NCBI GenBank assembly: GCA_046541575.1
Contig: JBKHDA010000009.1
Span: forward strand, 1-48,849
DNA from: Halanaerobium sp046541575
Lineage (GTDB): Bacteria > Bacillota > Halanaerobiia > Halanaerobiales > Halanaerobiaceae
DNA: 48,849 nucleotides
Reading direction: 5' to 3'
Shown: positions 34,207 through 41,898 of the stretch, one piece after another
How positions within the stretch are numbered: the first letter of the stretch is position 1
Layout: every line of letters starts with the position of its first letter
Made by a program: the position numbers and the translations under genes
Notes under the pieces: generated by a model
What the model was told of the DNA's origin: nothing
Seen by the model: the letters and a program-made list of their open reading frames with translations, nothing else
The model's database searches: none

Positions 34207-34963
34207 CCTTTTCTTCCTCCTCTAAGTCTTTTCTGCTTTCTAAAATCAAGTTAATAAATTTATTGTAGCGTTTCTGATTGTGGTACAGCTTATCCAGCCG
34301 TTCATATAATTCTGCTTTGGGTATCAGCTTTAATTCATCACTCTGATCAATAATCAATCCCTGCTCACTTAGAGGTTTTAAAGCTGTATTAATAAAAGAA
34401 AGTCTGTTTCCTCTGGTTCTTGTCACATCAACCTTTTCGTCTTTATTTAACCTGTATTCGCTAAATTCTGTCAGCCAGAGTTCGGCTACCTTTTCTACTG
34501 CAATCGACCAGTTCCTGGTAAAACTATCATCTTCTTTTTTGCGCTCCAGCCAGCTCTCAAGGGTTGCTGTCACCAGATCAGAAAGTCGGTGATAGGAGAT
34601 TCCTTCTTCCTCCCAGCGAATTCTGACATGACTTTCCTTATCTATTTCGGCTAAGAAGATTGAAATAATGATATTTGCCAGATAAAAGTAACGCTTGCGC
34701 TTTAAGCCCGAATATTTATCTTTCATCTGAGTATAGGAGTTGGCAAAACTTGAACCTCTGGCCTTTGAGACCAGGTGCACATTTTTAGCAGTAGAAAAGA
34801 CGCGCAGTCCCGCCTCAGCTGCCATGGTATTAACTATATTATGTATCTCACTGCTGCTTCTGTACTTTTCTGCCAGTGGATCAGAAACAGAGATAATCTG
34901 TTCTTCTAAAAGTTTAAAAAATAAGGCGGCTCCATTTTCCAGCTCTTCCTGATTAAATGCCAT
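34184..34963 (-). CDS. jetB: Wadjet JetB / MksE: KITE subunit
   Basis: Protein of 259 residues, predicted mainly helical with winged-helix parts and an acidic, Glu-rich C-terminal tail. Its identity rests on position between JetA and JetC and on size, which match MksE-type KITE subunits that dimerise on the kleisin. Sequence similarity is not recognisable by eye. Its ATG starts one base after the JetA stop, and its end overlaps jetC. It would act in the cytosol as part of the JetABC motor. Confidence 0.8.
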   Translation of the reverse strand: MAFNQEELENGAALFFKLLEEQIISVSDPLAEKYRSSSEIHNIVNTMAAEAGLRVFSTAKNVHLVSKARGSSFANSYTQMKDKYSGLKRKRYFYLANIIISIFLAEIDKESHVRIRWEEEGISYHRLSDLVTATLESWLERKKEDDSFTRNWSIAVEKVAELWLTEFSEYRLNKDEKVDVTRTRGNRLSFINTALKPLSEQGLIIDQSDELKLIPKAELYERLDKLYHNQKRYNKFINLILESRKDLEEEEKDAQTEQN

Positions 34964-34964
34964 T

Positions 34965-36455
34965 TTAATTATCCTCCAGATAAATTTTATAGGGTGAAAT
35001 TATAAATTGATCGAGTAAATTGACTTTTTTGCTGCTCTCTCTGAGCTCTGAACTGACTTTCATGCCTTCCAGTTCAGAAAATTCTGGCTCAGATTCCACA
35101 AGTTTGTTGAATAAAAGCAGCCGTTCATCCAGATCCGGATACTGCTCCACTATCTTTAGCCTGATGTCAGTAATGATAAACATCATAAACAGTTCTAAGT
35201 TAAGCTGCTGACTCAACCACTTTTCTTTGTCTTCTGCAGTGAGCTGATTAAGCTTAACTAAATTATATTCTCCTTCTGCCATTAATTCTTTAAAAACTTC
35301 CCGCCAGAGTTCAACAGCCAGCTCCCAGTCAATTTCCCGCTCCGGTGCTTTCTCAAGCTCCATTACTTCAACTTCAGCTTCACTTTCTTCCAGATAGCTG
35401 TAAAGCTGTTGTTCCGACCAGGCCCAGTCAAGTGGAAAAATAAAATCCTGTGCTGGTGAAAAAAGCGGATTGAGCATTGTTTCCAGATCTTCCATCCTGG
35501 GCAGTCCTGATTTAAGGACTGTATTCTGCCAGAAATCTTTTTTGAAACTTAAGCGCGAAGTCTGCCAGAAAATATCCGGATTTTCCCGCCGCAGCTGCAG
35601 CTCTAAAGATAAATTAGAAACTGTCAGCTCTGCCAGATAATCATGGAGAGCTCTTGCCCGCTCCAGCTCTTCAAATAAGAGTTCTCCTTCTTTTTGATCA
35701 ACATTTTCAAAACTGTCCAGCCTGTCCCGCCAGACAAAAATATCGCTGAAAACCTTTTTCTCTTCTTTAAACTGCTCCCTGACCTCAGCCTCAGTCCGAC
35801 GTCGGCGCTCTTTGTAAGCTGAAAATATGAGTCCAGGATTGCGCAGTATATCCTCCCGCCAGTCTTTTTCCTTTTTGATTAAGTTGCGGACCCGGGCAAT
35901 TAAATTGCTGACACTGCCTTTAGCTTCTTTAAAATTACCATTTTTAATCAGCTGCAGAGTATAAAACTGCTCCAGATCAAATCCAAACTCCTGCAGAATC
36001 TCCCTGGTAATAAAAATTATTTCCTGTGAAATCTCAGAAAGCCTGTAGACTGTGCTCCCACCTTCCTGCCAGTTGGAAGCTTCTCGATCCGGAATCAAAT
36101 AGCGGTATTTAAAATCCCTAAATCCTCCAGCTGTTTCATCATAAATTTTGACATGAAAATATGACTGCTGTTTGGGATCCCCTGAATAAAGAATTCCATC
36201 CACCAGTCTTTCAATTTCTTCCATATTTATATTAAGCTGCATCTCTTTTAAAATTTCAACAGTCAGCTGCAGCAGATCACTGCGGCTGCGCTGCTGATTA
36301 TTATTTATCTCTCTTTTAAAAACTTTAAGCAGCAGGTAAAGGGATATTTGGTGTGAATATTCGTTAAGTGTACCCACATCCATTCCCTGTCCCAGTTCTG
36401 CTATTGCCTTTGTCTTTTTTAAGCGCTCATGTAAACCTGTATTTGCCTGATCCAT
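34965..36455 (-). CDS. jetA: Wadjet JetA / MksF: kleisin subunit
   Basis: Protein of 496 residues, first gene of the operon. It is mostly helical, with a stretch rich in Arg, Glu and Lys around 205-235 and an acidic region near 370. The assignment as the kleisin-like JetA comes from the complete jetA-jetB-jetC-jetD order, the size and the firm identity of JetC and JetD. I cannot assign the Wadjet subtype (I, II or III) by eye. ATG with GGAGAGGG upstream; the 26-codon small ORF and a promoter lie in front. Confidence 0.82.
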   Translation of the reverse strand: MDQANTGLHERLKKTKAIAELGQGMDVGTLNEYSHQISLYLLLKVFKREINNNQQRSRSDLLQLTVEILKEMQLNINMEEIERLVDGILYSGDPKQQSYFHVKIYDETAGGFRDFKYRYLIPDREASNWQEGGSTVYRLSEISQEIIFITREILQEFGFDLEQFYTLQLIKNGNFKEAKGSVSNLIARVRNLIKKEKDWREDILRNPGLIFSAYKERRRRTEAEVREQFKEEKKVFSDIFVWRDRLDSFENVDQKEGELLFEELERARALHDYLAELTVSNLSLELQLRRENPDIFWQTSRLSFKKDFWQNTVLKSGLPRMEDLETMLNPLFSPAQDFIFPLDWAWSEQQLYSYLEESEAEVEVMELEKAPEREIDWELAVELWREVFKELMAEGEYNLVKLNQLTAEDKEKWLSQQLNLELFMMFIITDIRLKIVEQYPDLDERLLLFNKLVESEPEFSELEGMKVSSELRESSKKVNLLDQFIISPYKIYLEDN

Positions 36456-36594
36456 AAAACCCTCTCCAGAATAATTTTAAATTTGTTTTCATTAAGTATT
36501 ATTCTATTTAGGAGAAAGTCTTCCTGCTTTTAAACTCCGAATAATTTTAAAAACCTCTATTTTTCTCTGGAGCGGCTTATTTTAATTAATTCTG
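36456..36594. other. Gap between small ORF and jetA
   Basis: Part of the 430-base stretch between jetA and the orphan LacI gene. This 139-base segment is A+T-rich; I see no hairpin terminator in it, so transcription from the small ORF could run into jetA. The jetA Shine-Dalgarno is at its end. Confidence 0.5.
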
Positions 36595-36675
36595 TCACTG
36601 CAGCTCATCTCTGTCTTCTTTAAAAATTACACTTAAAATTAAATCCTCATATTTTTCTACCATTCTGTCTACCAT
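36595..36675 (-). CDS. Small ORF of 26 codons ahead of the Wadjet operon
   Basis: Reads MVDRMVEKYEDLILSVIFKE and six more residues (DRDELQ), then TGA. The Shine-Dalgarno AAGGAG has ideal spacing (about 9 bases), and a good promoter (36734-36762) lies about 50 bases upstream. The peptide is charged and could form one amphipathic helix. No known family is recognised. Possibilities are a leader peptide for the Jet operon, a real small protein, or a truncated remnant of a larger gene. Confidence 0.5.
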   Translation of the reverse strand: MVDRMVEKYEDLILSVIFKEDRDELQ

Positions 36676-36733
36676 TTTTGACCGCTCCTTTCCTTAATCA
36701 CTTCAAATTTGGAATGTTTATTAATTTAGCTTA

Positions 36734-36762
36734 AGCATATTTGATAAGCGGCTTCTTTACAA
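36734..36762 (-). promoter_or_regulatory. Promoter ahead of the small ORF and Wadjet genes
   Basis: TTGTAA (36757-36762) and TATGCT (36734-36739) with a 17-base spacer on the minus strand. It is the best promoter match in the gap and is well placed for the small ORF and, by read-through, jetABCD. Confidence 0.55.
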
Positions 36763-36810
36763 TAGTTTTAAAGTTTATATGTCTGGATACAGGAATTATA
36801 CATAAAAAAA

Positions 36811-36832
36811 CAGCTCTCAATTAAGAAAGCTG
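36811..36832 (-). terminator. Terminator of the orphan LacI gene
   Basis: Stem CAGCT / AGCTG extended by two more pairs, followed by seven T on the minus strand. It separates the LacI gene from the Wadjet promoter. Confidence 0.7.
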
Positions 36833-36885
36833 CCTTTAAATAAATTATTATTTATTATTATTTTAAAACATTTTCTTGATTATAA

Positions 36886-37893
36886 TCATAATTTTCTAGT
36901 AGAATTTCTTAAAATGAATTCAGTATCAATTATCTCAGGCTCAACCTTTTGCTCAGGATTATTGATTAGCTCTAAAACCATTTCAGCTGCTTCAATTCCC
37001 ATTTCTTCTTTTTTCTGACGAATTGTTGTCAGAGCTGGATTTAAATACTGACTAATTTCTATATCGTCAAAACCGACAATTGAAAAATCATCAGGTACAC
37101 TTAAACCGGCAGCTTTAATTGTCTGCATTGCTCCTACTGCAATCTCATCACCCATACAAAATATAGCTGTAGGTCTATTTTCTAAGGCTAAAATCTCTTC
37201 CATAGCTTTTAAACCACCATCAACACTAAAACGACCCTGAATAATCCATTCATCTTTAATTTCTAAATTTTGTGCTTCCATTTCAGCTTTATAGCCTGCA
37301 AGTCTTTTTTGAGTAGGAATAGTTATTTCTTCACCTTCAATAACTGCTATCTTTTTATGGCCGAGTTCTGCCAAATGTTTTACAGCTTCTCTGGCTCCTT
37401 TTTCATTGTTAGAAATAATATAAGAAGCACTCTCATCTGAAATATCAAGATCTATAAAAACAGATGGAATTTTTGCATTTAAAAGCTCCGGCAGTTTAGG
37501 ATCATCTTTGGGCATTCCCATTAAGATAGCTCCATCAACATTGCGGAACTCACACTTTTCTAAATAACTAAACTGATCCTCCCAGTTAGCAGAAAATAAA
37601 ATCATGTCATAATTATTTTCCAGCAGCTTTTCCTCCAGTCCGGAAATAATACCTCTAAAAAACGGATGCTTAACCCCACTGTCCTGGTGGTCTTTAAAAA
37701 AGAGACCTACCAGAAAAGATTTATTAGTTCTCAAAGACTGAGCATTTGCATTTGGCCTATAATTATTTTCTTTGATAATTCTTAAAACCTTTGCTTTCGT
37801 AACCTCACCAATATCATCATATCCATTCATTACCTTAGAGACAGTTGCTACAGAAACTCCCGCCTTTTTAGCAATATCTTTAATTGTCAACAT
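36886..37893 (-). CDS. LacI-family regulator (orphan)
   Basis: Regulator of 335 residues with the helix-turn-helix IKDIAKKAGVSVATVSKVMNG and hinge segment ending QSLRTNKS. The effector domain contains VGFDDIEISQYLNPALTTI near 270. Unlike the other three LacI genes of the window it is not next to a transporter or enzyme operon in a clear pair, so its targets are unknown. Its downstream gene in direction of transcription would be the Wadjet block, but a terminator intervenes. Upstream there is an inverted pair of ATTTCCCCT-type motifs that might be its operators. Confidence 0.9.
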   Translation of the reverse strand: MLTIKDIAKKAGVSVATVSKVMNGYDDIGEVTKAKVLRIIKENNYRPNANAQSLRTNKSFLVGLFFKDHQDSGVKHPFFRGIISGLEEKLLENNYDMILFSANWEDQFSYLEKCEFRNVDGAILMGMPKDDPKLPELLNAKIPSVFIDLDISDESASYIISNNEKGAREAVKHLAELGHKKIAVIEGEEITIPTQKRLAGYKAEMEAQNLEIKDEWIIQGRFSVDGGLKAMEEILALENRPTAIFCMGDEIAVGAMQTIKAAGLSVPDDFSIVGFDDIEISQYLNPALTTIRQKKEEMGIEAAEMVLELINNPEQKVEPEIIDTEFILRNSTRKL

Positions 37894-37923
37894 TCAGATC
37901 ATTCCCTTATTTTAATTACATAT

Positions 37924-38015
37924 ATTTCCCCTATTTTTATCCTATTTATTATTTTATCATTAATTTACTGCTACTTACAAGCATTTTAACTTTTTTGTCG
38001 AAAAACAGGGGAAAT
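37924..38015. promoter_or_regulatory. Inverted pair of ATTTCCCCT motifs upstream of the orphan LacI
   Basis: ATTTCCCCTATTTTT at 37924-37938 and AAAAACAGGGGAAAT at 38001-38015 are reverse complements with one mismatch, 62 bases apart. They flank the region where the LacI promoter should be. They lack the central CG of a classic LacI operator, so their meaning is unsure. Confidence 0.35.
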
Positions 38016-38044
38016 TGATTTAGTAAATATTCTTAAAAACTTAA

Positions 38045-38515
38045 TTATGAAGATTTAATCTCAAGTTCGTTAAAATAATTTCGATAAAATCCTCTGTCTC
38101 TACTTAATAATAAATCTGCGTTTTCGACTGCATGTGCTGCTATAATAAAATCTGCCATTATATGCTGTCTGGAAGTTATTATATTACCACATTTTGAACA
38201 AGAGAAAGTATTTTTTGAACCACACTTACTGCATTCTAACCGGCCATCCCTACTCTTATTATATTCTTCCCAGGCAGCTGCAGCAATCTGTAATCCCTTT
38301 TTACCAATCGGTTTAAACTGTATATTTGAATCTTCTAGAAAACTATCCAGTAAAGACGGTTTATTAAAGTGAGCTGCAAGTTCTGCATAGACAATTTGAG
38401 AAATGATCAAATTTTGAGAACTGTAATCCAAAATCAAATTAAGAGAACTCTCCTTATATTTGGGATCAGGTAATAAGATATCAAAAAGAATATTTGTATC
38501 AACGGCAATCTGCAT
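38045..38515 (-). CDS. PIN-domain ribonuclease toxin (VapC-like) with inserted zinc ribbon
   Basis: Protein of 156 residues. PIN-domain acidic residues are Asp6 in VDTNILFD, Glu45 in YAELAAHF, Asp122 in ADFIIAAHA and Asp140 in SRDRGF. Between the second and third acidic residues lies a CxxC-x7-CxxC ribbon: Cys95, Cys98, Cys106, Cys109. The family cleaves RNA and is kept in check by the antitoxin encoded just upstream; the genes overlap by 17 bases. The conserved RQHIMADF stretch after the ribbon is a known feature of this PIN subgroup. Confidence 0.88.
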   Translation of the reverse strand: MQIAVDTNILFDILLPDPKYKESSLNLILDYSSQNLIISQIVYAELAAHFNKPSLLDSFLEDSNIQFKPIGKKGLQIAAAAWEEYNKSRDGRLECSKCGSKNTFSCSKCGNIITSRQHIMADFIIAAHAVENADLLLSRDRGFYRNYFNELEIKSS

Positions 38516-38732
38516 TACCCCTCAGCTCCTCTACTAATTGATCACTGCTTTTATTCTTATTTAAAATACCTACATAATCTTTAATTTTATTCTGGTCAAC
38601 TTTCTTTTCCAAATAGTAGCCCTGTTTACTCTCTTTAATTATTAACTGATCACCTTTAGTTAAATTTAATTTTTCCCTTAATTTTTTGGGGATAGTAATT
38701 TGTCCTTTGGAAGATATTTTAACCTGATACAT
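38499..38732 (-). CDS. AbrB/SpoVT-type antitoxin
   Basis: DNA-binding antitoxin of 77 residues from the ATG before YQVKISSKGQ; a GTG three codons earlier overlaps the Shine-Dalgarno. The swapped-hairpin AbrB domain is visible as SSKGQITIPKKLREKLNLTKGD, with the usual KGQITIP and GD features, and the C-terminal half (about 47-77) would bind the toxin. It overlaps the toxin gene, the common antitoxin-first order, and probably represses its own promoter as a complex. Confidence 0.9.
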   Translation of the reverse strand: MYQVKISSKGQITIPKKLREKLNLTKGDQLIIKESKQGYYLEKKVDQNKIKDYVGILNKNKSSDQLVEELRGNADCR

Positions 38733-38822
38733 AAAGTTCACCTTCTTATTTTAAAGTAAGATTAATATTCCTTACTTTTATTATACTCTTATTTTAGTGA
38801 AATTACAATTTTATTATACAAA

Positions 38823-38870
38823 AAATCGGCATTAACCAGAATTAAATTTCAGCTGGTAAACTGCCGATTT
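38823..38870 (-). terminator. Terminator after the nitroreductase gene
   Basis: Arms AAATCGGC / GCCGATTT plus inner TTAACCAG / CTGGTAA, with a T run on the minus strand. Confidence 0.85.
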
Positions 38871-38899
38871 AATGAAAATTATTATATATAATTAATAAT

Positions 38900-39499
38900 T
38901 TACTTATAAACTTCAATTCGCTCTTCCAGTGGTTCGAATTCTTTTTCATCTGGTTCTTCTACCGGATTGCCGAATGGCATCTGAGCTACAAAACGCCATT
39001 CATCAGGTACATCCCATTCTGCTTTTACATCTTCTGCTATTAATTCTGTATAATGCTGCAGTGATGCGCCCAGTCCTTCTGCCTCCAGCATTGTCCAGAC
39101 ATTGTACTGCAGCATTCCACTTGAATGTTGAGACCACTTCGGGAAATTTTCACTGTAAAGTGGAAAGCGCTGCTGCAGATCCTCTACTATTTCCATATCT
39201 TCATAAAATAGGACTGTACCATAACCACTGCGGAATCCCTCTATTTTCTCCCTGGTGGAATCAAAATCTTCTTCTGGTACAACAGGTCTTAAATTAGATT
39301 CAACTATATTCCAGAATTTATTATGCTGATCATTAAAAAGCAAAATTACTCTTCCCGTTTGAGAGTTAAAAGAGGTGGGAGTATATTTAACCGCATGCTC
39401 AACAACTTCTTCAACCTTTTCTTCCGGGACTACCTTTTGATCATCAATATTATAATAACTTCTTCTTTCTGCTGTTGCCTGATAAATATCTTTTGCCAT
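38900..39499 (-). CDS. Nitroreductase-family oxidoreductase
   Basis: Flavoprotein of 199 residues from the preferred ATG; an ATG five codons upstream lies on the Shine-Dalgarno GGAGG. The N-terminal ERRSYYNI (FMN phosphate contact) and PTSFNSQTGRVILL are typical of the family. The length and the region SSGMLQYNVWTMLEAEGLGASLQHY match the small Frm2/HBN-like branch. It would use NAD(P)H to reduce nitro or quinone-like compounds in the cytosol. It lies downstream of wrbA, which is closed by its own terminator. Confidence 0.88.
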   Translation of the reverse strand: MAKDIYQATAERRSYYNIDDQKVVPEEKVEEVVEHAVKYTPTSFNSQTGRVILLFNDQHNKFWNIVESNLRPVVPEEDFDSTREKIEGFRSGYGTVLFYEDMEIVEDLQQRFPLYSENFPKWSQHSSGMLQYNVWTMLEAEGLGASLQHYTELIAEDVKAEWDVPDEWRFVAQMPFGNPVEEPDEKEFEPLEERIEVYK

Positions 39500-39540
39500 T
39501 TTTAAAACCTCCATTTAATATTTTATAAATTTTTATGTAA

Positions 39541-39568
39541 AAAGCCCAGCTGTGAAAGCCAGGGCTTT
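39541..39568 (-). terminator. Terminator after wrbA
   Basis: Arms AAAGCCC / GGGCTTT with an inner GC-rich part and a T run on the minus strand, between wrbA and the nitroreductase gene. Confidence 0.85.
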
Positions 39569-39599
39569 GGGAATATATTGGATAAAATTAATTGCTTTA

Positions 39600-40226
39600 C
39601 TAATTTACTGATTTAACACCTTTAGCAACTCTGGCCACTCTTTTAGCAAGTCTTCCAGCCATTGTCAGATCACCATCAGTAGGCATTTTACTCCCATCAC
39701 CACCAGCGACTGTTGATGGTCCATAAGGTGAGCCTCCCTGCAGCTTATATTCACTCATTTCTGGATTTTCCCCATAAGTTGAACCTACAAAAATCATACC
39801 AAAATGAAGCAGTGGTACTAATGATGTTAAAATAGTACTTTCCTGACCACCATGAGGTGTATTGGAACTGCTCATAACACCTGTGGCCTTACCTTCAAGA
39901 GCTCCTTTGGCCCATAAACCTCCTGCTGTATCTAAAAACTGTTTAATCTGGGCCGGCATGTTGCCAAAACGGGTTGGAATACCCCAGACTATACCGTCAG
40001 CCCACTCCAGATCAGCTAAAGATACTTCTTCAATATCTGACTGAGCTTCCTGAGCCTGAACATAGGGTTCCTGGCCGGACATTGCCTTTCTGGCAGCTTC
40101 AAGTTCCGGAATTTTGCGCAGCTTAACCTCATAATCACTTACTTCATCTGCAGCATCTTTTGCTGCTTTTGCCATTTCAAACATGTGTCCATAAGCACTG
40201 TAATATGTGATTAATAATTTGGTCAT
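39600..40226 (-). CDS. wrbA: NAD(P)H:quinone oxidoreductase, WrbA family
   Basis: Flavodoxin-like enzyme of 208 residues that reduces quinones by two electrons with FMN. The N-terminal FMN loop is YYSAYGHMFEMA, followed by the WrbA-specific GIPTRFGNMPAQIKQFLD (about 82-99), SSSNTPHGGQEST and GGSPYGPSTVAGGDGS near the C-terminus. Shine-Dalgarno AGGAGG precedes ATG. In an anaerobe it probably protects against oxidative stress. Its neighbour, a nitroreductase, may have a similar role. Confidence 0.95.
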   Translation of the reverse strand: MTKLLITYYSAYGHMFEMAKAAKDAADEVSDYEVKLRKIPELEAARKAMSGQEPYVQAQEAQSDIEEVSLADLEWADGIVWGIPTRFGNMPAQIKQFLDTAGGLWAKGALEGKATGVMSSSNTPHGGQESTILTSLVPLLHFGMIFVGSTYGENPEMSEYKLQGGSPYGPSTVAGGDGSKMPTDGDLTMAGRLAKRVARVAKGVKSVN

Positions 40227-40323
40227 TTTTTCTACCTCCTGAAAAGATATTGTTTATAGCAGAATATATTTTTTAATTTATATTCATTTAATTTCTGTGT
40301 TTATTTTTTTATTAATTTCAAAA

Positions 40324-40364
40324 AATCTATATTAATTATCCCCATTTCAATGGGGATATAGATT
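40324..40364 (-). terminator. Terminator after the small YgaP-like gene
   Basis: Perfect inner stem TATCCCCATT / AATGGGGATA with a two-base loop and an alternative outer stem AATCTATAT / ATATAGATT, then a T run on the minus strand. Confidence 0.8.
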
Positions 40365-40366
40365 AA

Positions 40367-40558
40367 CTATTTATCCTTCCGGGTATTAATTCCCAAAAGT
40401 TTGTACAGCATGCAATTTCCTGTCACTCCTGTGTAGAGGGGTATGATTCCTAAAATACCAAAGTATTTAGCATTTCCTTCTACAAAGAAAAACATTGAAA
40501 GAAGAACAATACCAAGTATTATTCTGATCCACTTATCAGTTTGACCAACATTTTTCAT
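40367..40558 (-). CDS. Small YgaP-like membrane protein (DUF2892)
   Basis: Protein of 63 residues from the ATG with Shine-Dalgarno AAGGGGGA; a TTG six codons earlier is unlikely. It begins MKNVGQTDKWIRIILG, the typical DUF2892 entry, and has two membrane segments separated by a short loop with Gly and Pro, then CMLYKLLGINT. Such proteins sit in the inner membrane and are often linked to rhodanese or sulfur genes, but none is nearby. Function is unknown. A 28-base perfect palindrome lies about 100 bases upstream. Confidence 0.85.
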   Translation of the reverse strand: MKNVGQTDKWIRIILGIVLLSMFFFVEGNAKYFGILGIIPLYTGVTGNCMLYKLLGINTRKDK

Positions 40559-40661
40559 TAATTTTTCCCCCTTCAATTTTAAATGACTAATATTTCTCTT
40601 ATCTACTAATTATAAACTATCACCTATGAGTAAAACTTTCTGTATTATTGATTACATTCGC

Positions 40662-40689
40662 AAAATTAAATTGCGCGCAATTTAATTTT
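40662..40689. promoter_or_regulatory. Perfect 28-base palindrome around TTGCGCGCAA
   Basis: Symmetric without a loop; the core AATTGCGCGCAATT is flanked by matching A/T arms (AAAATTA and its complement). It lies between the DUF362 3' end and the YgaP-like gene. It could be a binding site for a dimeric regulator or a bidirectional terminator. Confidence 0.6.
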
Positions 40690-40738
40690 TGGGTACCTGA
40701 TTATGGTGAAATCTTTCACTATAACCATGTACCAAAAA
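40686..40738. repeat. Long imperfect palindrome with GGTAC arms at the DUF362 3' end
   Basis: Arms beginning TTTTTGGGTACCTGATTAT and ending ATAACCATGTACCAAAAA pair over about 22 bases with several mismatches; the centre is TGAAA tc TTTCA. One arm encodes the last codons (FGTWL) and stop of the DUF362 protein. It looks like a longer relative of the GGTACC repeats and may also act as terminator. Confidence 0.6.
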
Positions 40739-41828
40739 TATTATACTCTGCTGCAAGAAAATCTAAAATCTCTCTGGCTGAAGGGGGACAGCCTTTAACA
40801 AAGCTCTCAGCTTTACTGCAGCAGCTTCCGATTCCAGTTCCGAAGATTTTTTCTCCCTGATATCCCTGACCAATTTTGATTTCAGCTTCTATTTTAGCTA
40901 ATTGACCGCTTTTTTCTATTCTTTTTAAAGCATGGATCAAACCTGCATAGCAGGCTGAACAGGCATCCTTCTCCTTAATTTTTGCCGCCAGCTTTTTAAT
41001 TTTTCGGGAAGAATAGTCTATTTCTGCTGCCTGATCCTGATTTAATTCAATTATTTCTGCTTCAGAAAGCTCTTTTCTGCCCACTCCAATTTGTGCTGCT
41101 ATTTCTATATATTCAATTTCTGAACTCGAATATCCAAGCAGAGAGGCTGCATAGCTATCTGCTAAAACAGGGTCTCTGGCTGCAATAATTCGATTCATCT
41201 TAACCGGATTTCCACCCTCTTCAAAATCAAGATCACCATAAATTCCATCAATAATTATTAGATTCTGCTTTAAGAGTTTATTTAAATAGGCAATTGGCTG
41301 GTGCAGACCCTGTCGGTGAAACTTTCTTTTCTCAGAATCAGAGATACAGCCTTTAAGGTTTTTTAAAGCACAGGTGATATTTGTCTGACAGTGTCCTTTA
41401 AGCACCGGTAAATTAATTAAATAATCAGCCTCTAATGCTTTTTCCGCTATCTCAATTTCTAAGCCCTGATAAGATTTTTTAATATAATTATCTTCTTTTA
41501 GATTATAGATAGGAAGATCATATTCTTCGGCCAGCTGATTATAACCACAGACCTCAAAAGCATTTTCAGTATCTGCTCCAACCCAGGAACCTTCAATAAT
41601 CATCAAATTATTAAAAGATCTTGCCTGCAGATATTCGATAACCCCTTTTACTATCTCCGGGTCAGTTGTTGCTCCCTCATCTGACTGAGTAGCATTGATT
41701 AAATTTGGCTTTATAGCTATCAGATCACTGAAATTCAGCTCAGCCTCCAATTCAATTTCTCTCAACAGTTTTTTGACCATCTTTTTTCCCTGGTCACCAT
41801 AATTAATTATCAGCTGATTTTTTTGCAT
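40719..41828 (-). CDS. DUF362-domain protein
   Basis: Protein of 369 residues. The DUF362 domain covers about 30-250: IAIKPNLINA, then TTDPEIVKGVIEYL, the Gly/Trp-containing IIEGSWVGADTENAF, and VLKGHCQTNITCALKNLKGC. Cysteines at about 275-278 (CSACY) and CCS near 345 may hold metal or an Fe-S cluster, though no complete ferredoxin motif is seen. The biochemical role of the family is unclear. The last five residues and stop fall inside a palindrome with GGTAC arms, so the C-terminus may be altered. Shine-Dalgarno GAGAGG precedes ATG. Confidence 0.85.
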   Translation of the reverse strand: MQKNQLIINYGDQGKKMVKKLLREIELEAELNFSDLIAIKPNLINATQSDEGATTDPEIVKGVIEYLQARSFNNLMIIEGSWVGADTENAFEVCGYNQLAEEYDLPIYNLKEDNYIKKSYQGLEIEIAEKALEADYLINLPVLKGHCQTNITCALKNLKGCISDSEKRKFHRQGLHQPIAYLNKLLKQNLIIIDGIYGDLDFEEGGNPVKMNRIIAARDPVLADSYAASLLGYSSSEIEYIEIAAQIGVGRKELSEAEIIELNQDQAAEIDYSSRKIKKLAAKIKEKDACSACYAGLIHALKRIEKSGQLAKIEAEIKIGQGYQGEKIFGTGIGSCCSKAESFVKGCPPSAREILDFLAAEYNIFGTWL

Positions 41829-41898
41829 AAGTCACACCTCTCTTAAACTCTATTATAATAGGTTTTCTGCTATATTCAATCCCAGCGTCATCTATTAT

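Noticed and set aside
28635..36455. Chromosomal condensin (MukBEF-like housekeeping) instead of Wadjet.
   Set aside because: A fourth gene with a complete Toprim active site follows in the operon, which marks the Wadjet/MksG type.
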